DNA of 64,000 bases from Vanessa cardui (lineage: Eukaryota; Arthropoda; Insecta; Lepidoptera; Nymphalidae). Location of the stretch: NCBI RefSeq assembly GCF_905220365.1, contig NC_061154.1:13330001-13394000 (forward strand), written 5' to 3'. A program made the position numbers and the translations under genes. The notes beneath the pieces were generated by a model. It ran no database searches. It saw nothing but the letters and a program-made list of their open reading frames with translations, and was not told the DNA's origin. How positions within the stretch are numbered: the first letter of the stretch is position 1; each line of letters begins with the position of its first letter. This document shows, piece by piece, positions 56,600-64,000 of this stretch.

Positions 56600-59500
56600 G
56601 TTTTCTAATATCTTTCTATCTTACTTACTCATCATTTATAAAGTATTCGAAATTTGAAGATTTAGTGATGGATCTATTTGAAATACCAAATTAAAAATTT
56701 GATTTTAAGAATGCTTAGAGAAGTAAATTTTGAGTGGGATCAAGTATTCCGTTAGTCAAATATCAATTTTACACGTGCCTCACAATCTCTGTCTCTGCGT
56801 TCTATCTTCGATGTCAAATACCTCTATCACTATAATCTAAACAAAAATAGCTTTATCAACAAGACTATTTTTTTGTTCTTTAATTTTATTGAAAAGGTTT
56901 AAAAAGGCAAAAGCATTTAATTTAAAAAGCATTTAAAAAGGCTTTAATTACAAAGAAAAATCAGAAAAATCAATTTTAATAAGATTTATTTTTCCGTAAA
57001 TTTATTATATGAGCTGATTTTTCTTGTGCAGAATTGTACAACAATAACACTTAAAAGTATGTTATGAAAAAATAAATAAATTATCAAACGCCTGCAAACA
57101 ATAAATTATTTAACTAGATACCATTGTTGTTTATGAAAGTTGGGAACACCGTTATGTCAGTCTACATCGATTTAATGACCACCGACGATCACTTGATTAA
57201 AAATAGCTTCAAAATGTCATCAAAGCTGACTGAAACGCATGTAATGACAGCGGCTGAAGGACAATAAAGTTCTCACGGCAAAGTCCACCAAACATGCATG
57301 AGTACGCCCAAACCGCGTCACATCACACGCTCAACCACATTTACGTACAATTCGTAATGAAACGTAAAGGAAAACTACAAAAAATATTTCCTTCCAATCG
57401 GCCAAAAATTGGTGAAATACACTGACAGAGTACATGTGTGTTTCATTTCATATAAGCATCGCGTGTTCAGTGAAACGCTCACATTCTCATTTGATTGTTT
57501 GAGAAGGCAATATGTGATAGACTGTATGTAATCCATGATCTGATATCCTATATTAGCCCTAAAAATCCATGCTATCATCGATTTCATGTCCCATTTCCTT
57601 GTCAGAACATTATCAGCTTTGTTTATTTTTGCGAAAGATAAACAAAAATGGCTTGTTTTTTTTATTACGTTTTTGTAACCAAAACAAGCTATTCTTTTCT
57701 TTTTGGTCATTTCATCATGAATTCAACATTAATTTTGCAAACCAAAATAAAATGCAATGAATATATATATGTAAATGTAAGGAGGCCTTAAGATGTCGCC
57801 AGACATCGTTTACCTTTAATACTTTTATTTTTATTGTAATTTTAAAGGAAAAAAAATAAAAAAAAATTGTTTGCCTATAAATTGTGAGTCAATTTAGTTG
57901 GTCTTAAATTTTGGAACAAAACCGCATTGTTCCAAGTCGATCACATTCCAGGAATATCACACATTTCTAGCATTTCAGCGGTCTACCTACTGTCGATAGA
58001 ATTCATCTCGTATGAAAATTTTCCCATTGGCGTACGTCTGAGCGTACTCAAATTAAACGCCTAGAGGCACAATCTTCAGATACATTGATACTCAGATTGT
58101 CACAATCAAAGTTAGTGTCATTATATTACAAACTTCAAGGCTCTATAATAACGCCTCACCAACATTCAACGGTCAATGAAAATAAAACTTCTCGTGGTTT
58201 CTATCCACTTTTATTAAACATTATAATTAAGTCGATGCAATTGTTGGTGCGATTTTGCATTTTTTCTAAAAAAAAATACATAGATCAAAAATATTGATAA
58301 GGCGACTTCCAGATTGAAACGTGAAATAAACTAAGCCGTGTTCTCGAACTGTGGTAGAGTCGAAGACGATGCTCTATTTGAACTCCCCGCCCCTCGCGTT
58401 CTAGCGAATAATATGACGCGCCTTCGTAGATTGAACTAACTACATTACGTTAGTTTTATATGAATCACCTTATCAAAGAATTCTTAAGAGTAATTATAAA
58501 ATTAGTAAGACTGAGAAATGTTAAACACAATTTTCTTTATAAAAGTTCGAGCTAAGAGCATTCTATCGTTATAATTGCATTACGTTCGCAATTCCTGACG
58601 TTAACGTTTTAAAATACCTGCTCTGAAATATTGCCGCTATTTTAAGAGACAAAACCAAAATTGCTATAAAACTATATTTTATACTCATTATACACTGAAT
58701 ATTTCAAAACTAAAAATAATAAAAAATCTCAAAAAATATTCTCTACTGCTACATTAATTAAGTTCACAACTACCCTCTTAATATAGTCAAACTAGTTACA
58801 TCTAGATACCCTTAGACACCAACAAGTTTCAACTATACTCTAGGTACTGGAGGCCTGCTTATTATTATTATTATTATAGTCCTTGAAATATAACGATAAT
58901 ATAAGAGAATACCGTTGCTATCTTAGTATGTCCGTCAATAAAGGGGACAAAAAAGAAAATGCATGCGTACAAAAAAGATCCCTGTTGCATAATACTTTGT
59001 AAGTGGAAATTGCGAAAGGGCAAACGCGCCTCAGTGAACGACTTTGGCGAAGTCGATTCTACGTCTGCAAGCTGAAAGGAAGCGCTTTGATAAAATAAAT
59101 AACGTTTCTGTCGTATGAATATCATAACTATATTTTAGTATATTTATAGAGGCATTTCATTACAAATATAATTCTTATAACCAAATTATTAAAAAAGTTA
59201 CTCATATCGTTAAAAACTAAATAGTCTTTTTTTAAATCGATAACATTTTAAGAGATCTTCCGAACTTTAATGAATAAAATTAACGATACTCGAATACAAG
59301 ATATCGGTCTAGCATAACATTGCTTCAGTTTAATTAAAAACAGGTACTTAAATATTGTGTTTCAGCTGAAGTTAAAGTACTTACAACTTAATATGTTGAT
59401 TGAAAAACAAAACACGTAATATGATTAAGTACTTCAAACGAATACTCATTTCATATACAACAGTTTATGAAATGAGACAAATATATGATTCGCACTCTTA

Positions 59501-60492
59501 ATACGTTATAATAAAGCTTACTTTAACAGTCTGGTTATTAAGATAATTCGAAAATTATCTTCAACAGATGCGCACAATCGGATTAAAAAGGACAGCGTGA
59601 CATCAGATCACAACACAGGCTTGGGTGCTTTCGCACATGCAGGGATTATAGTAATTTCATTGTTATTTCCAATAAACTTAAGGCAAAAACAAATATACGG
59701 ACTAGTTTAAAATTAATTATTTATTTACATACACTACAAAATCACTAATAATAAATTTCGTTTATATTTATTGGTGTTAACATTTAGTTATTTGTGACTA
59801 ATGAATTATTTTCGACCACGTATATATACTATTACAGTGTTTATTAGGCTATGTCGCGCAGTTCACACCTAATTATATATTTGTCTGTTATTATACATGA
59901 ACCATTATTAGAGGATTATTATTATAATACCTACCTACCCGCTGCTTTTGATATTTAAAGCATTTTTCAAATTAAGTCTCTATTTTAAATTTAACAAAAG
60001 AGCTATTATAAGCTACTTTGAAAGCTACAACGCTTTCAGGATTGTCTTAGTCTTCTGAATCGTTATCAAATAAAAAAAGAATGGATTTAAAAATGGAATA
60101 ATTTATATAAAAAAGGTAACATAATAATTGCTCAATATGAATAAAACAAAATGAATGAAGTGAAATATGCCACTCGAAAAATAAACAAAGTCTTAAATTT
60201 TCACATTTCGTAAAACGGATTACCTCGAACCAAAGTCGCGACGTCATACGTGAACGGGTCAAATTAGGGGTAGTAACAAAACAAGTGACACTAATACGTG
60301 TTATTGATGATACATTCCCGGTCACGTTCGACGCACTTGCTCGCCAGCGTTATTAATCGCCTGTCAAAATACGAATGCGAACACATCGAGAGTAACATAC
60401 GTGCTTTAGGTAAATTCCAATAGCGCTACCTTAAAATACCTACATTTCCAATTACCAGATCCCACACCTCTATATGCATGTGCCTTTCAATT
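56600..60492. other. Intergenic AT-rich DNA
   Basis: No host exon is recognised. The GC-balanced stretch at 57120-57330 has homeodomain-like cores (TGATTAAAAA, ATGACAGCGGCTG, CAATAAAGTT). A short (ATT)n run lies at 58860-58876. Open frames of up to 111 codons show no domain. Confidence 0.45.
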
Positions 60493-60545
60493 TTCAACCG
60501 ACTTCAAAAAGGAGGAGGTTATCAATTCGTCTGTATTTTTTTCTA
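60493..60545 (+). mobile_element. Fragment of ACCGACTTCAAAAAGGAGGA repeat family
   Basis: TTCAACCGACTTCAAAAAGG, then AGGAGGTTATCAATTCGTCT and GTATTTTTTT, is identical over about 50 bp to the start of 37597-38000. Confidence 0.85.
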
Positions 60546-62594
60546 AAACGTATTTAATCTCATTATAAAACATTTTTTATAAAGGTAAATATTATTATAT
60601 ACGGTTACAATGACAAATTACGTTATTTATTTATTTAATTTACGAGTTTCTAACAAATGATACGCACTAAATATATATTCTTAAAATGAAATCAATATAA
60701 GGTTTACTCGTTGTGTGCTCCTTCAATTATAGGAGACCACAGATTTTTTTAACTATATTAGTATTAGGTTTAAATTTTAGTGCATTTGGAAGCTGTGATA
60801 TTGAGGTACGAGGTGAGGTACGAGAATATTGAGATCAATATTATTTCTAGAAAGTAAGTTATATTGTCTACAGATCCTTGGAACAGCAGCATTATGTCCT
60901 TAACTTAATTGAAATGTAGGAATATTGATAAAGTTAATAACGTTTGTAATATAAATAATTATGTAGATAAATATTATAGTTTAAGTTTTTTAAATATGGT
61001 ACGAGATCATTTAATATCCAATTGAAAAAACTCTTTTGGAAAATGTTTATCAAAAGTAATAATCTTTGACAAATATGAAAGCATAACACTATATTAATTG
61101 TGAACACCGGTTAAAAAGGAAACTCGCATTGACAGATATTAAAAAAAAATGTTAACAATATATAAATATGCTATAAGTATTAATTAATAACTAAATGTTG
61201 TCATACTCCATTGAGGCACGACATAACGCATACACAGACACTATTTTAATATACATATTTTAGCATACAAAGATATATAAGAATTTAAAAATATTTTTAA
61301 CTATGTATAAAATTAATACAGTTCCTTTGAAAAAGAAATTCTTAACAGAGGGCAACTTTATTTTATAAAGAGCTAATGTTAAAGTATTTTTTATTTAATC
61401 TTCTAATAATTTGAACCGCACAGCATGGAGGCACCTGTTACATTAAAGTATCCCCATTTTTGTACCAACTGTAATAAATTATTTTACCCCTTTAAAAGTT
61501 TACGGACAAATTTGAACCGTAAGTGTTTTGGTTTAAGCTATAAATTCGTAAAATATGTGTAGTAATTTGTTATATTTTTATTAAAATCCGATTAATAGGA
61601 ATCAAATACATGGATAATATACGATCGCTTGAAACGTTTGTTGATTCATTCTATTAAACGATTATACCATTGATGGTATCGAACTTACTATTTTTTATCG
61701 AAATATAGATAGTATATTTGTACTAGAGTTCGCCCAGTAGCCGAAAGGAGAATGCCCATTCTTGAATTTGCTGAATTAATTCGCTGAATTTTATCAATCA
61801 TGAACCAAGCCAAAGTAATACAGTAATTATATTATTCACTTCGTTTGGCTATCTGATATCGTGTAAGTGTTACTATTTCATTTGTGATAAAAAAAATTTA
61901 TTAAAAGTTTCATTCATATATTATTATTATTGTTATTATGAAAAGGTACCAAATTTACATCATATTAAGTGTCGCAATCAGTTCCAGATTATACAGACAT
62001 CAGATTATCGATATGAATAAGTTTATACTTATTATTATTTTTAGTTTATACTTATTATATTTAATCTTATGATTAGTATTAGGTTATATCGATTATTTTA
62101 TTTGTTTGATATACTAGCCATTTGATGTATTGTTATATTTGTCGTAATTTGAAATGACAATTCAAATTAATTAATTCACGATAATTCGATATGTTAATTT
62201 TAAATCATTAATAATTTAATTGACCGAGCGATTCGAATAATCGATTTTAATCAAAAATTAAGCATTGCCAGCATTGGTATCTCTCGTTCCATAACAGCAT
62301 TCCAACATGCTATAATTAATAATATACATTGTTTGTTTTGATTAGTAGATCGAGTTTTACATTCCCCTAAAGCAAATATGTCATATATTGTATTGTTTTT
62401 TTTTGTTTAATCAGTGACACTGTAACTCGTGCATGTTTTTGCGATATGACATTTCATTACATTTAGTTTGTGTGTCCTAAATATTTAGTACCGTACTTAA
62501 GTTGTGTTTTATTGTTTACAAGTAGACGCCCACGACTTCGCATTTTAGAGTATTGGTTGTCGTGTGTCAGGCAAAAAAGATAGATACCTTCCTT
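60546..62594. other. Very AT-rich intergenic DNA
   Basis: No exon, repeat family or structured element is recognised. Confidence 0.45.
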
Positions 62595-62705
62595 ACCTTC
62601 ATAGATACCAAATATTATCAAATTCGGCTCAGCGGTTTGGTCGGGTAATAGTGACGGACAGACAGAGTTGCTTTCACTTTTATAATATAATATCATATAG
62701 ATTGA
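62595..62705 (+). mobile_element. Lepidopteran retroposon tail fragment
   Basis: AAATTCGGCTCAGCGGTTTG, then GTCGGGTAATAGTGACGGAC and AGACAGAGTTGCTTTCACTT, followed by TTTATAATATAATATCAT, is the usual end of abundant dispersed repeats. Confidence 0.65.
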
Positions 62706-64000
62706 GCACAACTCAACTTTGATAAAAAACTAAATCCTGTAGCAGACGCAAGCAGATTATAACAAAGTTCTTAATCGGCTATATAACGGTTATATACCTG
62801 AGTGAACATAAAAAATGAACGAAGCGTCTCGTCTTTGCATGCTTTTGGACATAGTAGAGTTTCCTTACCTTGTGGAATTTCTATTTTACAACTATGAAGA
62901 TGATGAACATATCTTGTACATACAGAGCGGCACGAGAAAAACATTTTACAGAGTTTAATTCCGCTCCGATGGTAAATATTTTAGTAAGCTTATGAGAATC
63001 AGTTTCGTGCGGTGAATAAGAAAGCAATATTCATGAAATTTATTCATTTTAGTTGTCAAGATTGGAATGGCTATACATACATACAGCACATCGGTATATA
63101 TGTCAAGTGGAAATAATATTTGTGCTCCAGAAGACAAACAGCTTATCAAGCAACATCAAAAATCTCATCATATTTAAATGAACTTGTCATTGACAAAAAT
63201 ATCTGTATCCTAAAGAGGTGTATGGCAGAGACAAACGTATATAAATACGTAACAGTGAAATAATTTTAACAATTTGTTAGAAATACTTCTTTATGTTATA
63301 TTATAATTACATATTATAATTATAAATTCATGTATTGTTAGTTCATCCGATTTCATACAAGTGTAATCGATTTAAAAAAAATGTTTTGCTTTAAAATATA
63401 ATGCAAGATGTTTTCCCGCGTAAACTAATTATTAAAAAATAAATAAAAGAGAGTTGCGCTTAAACGACCATAAGAGACGACAATTTTTGTTAATTTGATT
63501 TTTGTATTTCAGGAATATAATATTTTATTAATTTATATATATATAACCTATTAACATTCTGTGTACTGGTGTATTTATTAAGTTATTTCAAAGCTACGTT
63601 AACCAGAAGTAACGTAGGCTAAGTACATCATGTTATAGTAAGAAATAATAATGTCTTAGAATGTGTATATGTACCCTTATAATCACGAACTAAATTCCAT
63701 GCGAGGACCACAACAAAGGGCACCACTAGTAGTTAAATAAAATCATTCGCTAAATAGCTTAGTTAAGTATCTTTCACAATTTATTGCATGATTTATTTTT
63801 CATTTTAAAAAAAATATGTATAAAAATTATTTGTTTCCAATGATAACACGATTATTTGTTTTTAAGAATTGTACATTTTTTATAAATTAAAAATAATTAT
63901 TCATAAGAATACGATATATTACGAATTCGGAGATCTCTCAACATATATATAATGAAGAAGGGATATAACATGTCGAAGTCTTCATGGGATTCAGGTCACC
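62706..64000. other. Intergenic AT-rich DNA to window end
   Basis: No gene is recognised. Small AT simple repeats occur near 63534-63545. Confidence 0.45.

Overview
The window is AT-rich insect nuclear DNA, almost certainly from a lepidopteran. It has short GT-AG spliced exons, long introns, and a dense set of dispersed repeats of kinds common in moth and butterfly genomes: two SINE families, non-LTR retrotransposon tails, a Penelope-like element and MITE-like inverted repeats. I see no bacterial operon, CRISPR array, rRNA or intact tRNA gene.

Two protein-coding genes can be rebuilt exon by exon. The first, on the + strand at 941-5576 (five coding exons, 128 aa), matches BAP18 (human C17orf49), a small SANT-like chromatin subunit. 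The second, on the - strand at 21596-12531 (four coding exons, 387 aa), is a LIM-homeodomain transcription factor of the LMX1 class. It has two LIM domains, a homeodomain and the LMX1 C-terminal tail. The genes are convergent, and about 7 kb of AT-rich sequence separates their stop codons.

Layout. 1-940 is the BAP18 5' flank. 941-5576 is BAP18; its intron 3 holds an AT microsatellite, a decayed reverse transcriptase fragment and a hairpin. 5577-12530 holds 3' UTRs and intergenic DNA, including a perfect 28-bp-arm palindrome at 11074-11132. 12531-21596 is Lmx1, with a 7.6-kb first intron full of retroposon fragments. From about 21.7 kb to the end (42 kb) I find no convincing host exon. That stretch is repeats plus scattered GC-richer islands, and may be the regulatory landscape of Lmx1 or plain intergenic DNA.

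The best-defined mobile elements are: a Penelope-like element at 41148-43292, with inverted terminal repeats, a 14-bp target duplication, two nonsense codons and one frameshift; a tRNA-derived SINE at 45045-45376 with a 12-bp target duplication; a large inverted-repeat element at 38716-39305; and a broken MADF-encoding DNA transposon at 33963-34578. I did not find a convincing undescribed system. The most useful leads are three in-phase donor sites in BAP18 exon 4, the perfect palindrome, the Penelope terminal structure and the gene desert upstream of Lmx1.
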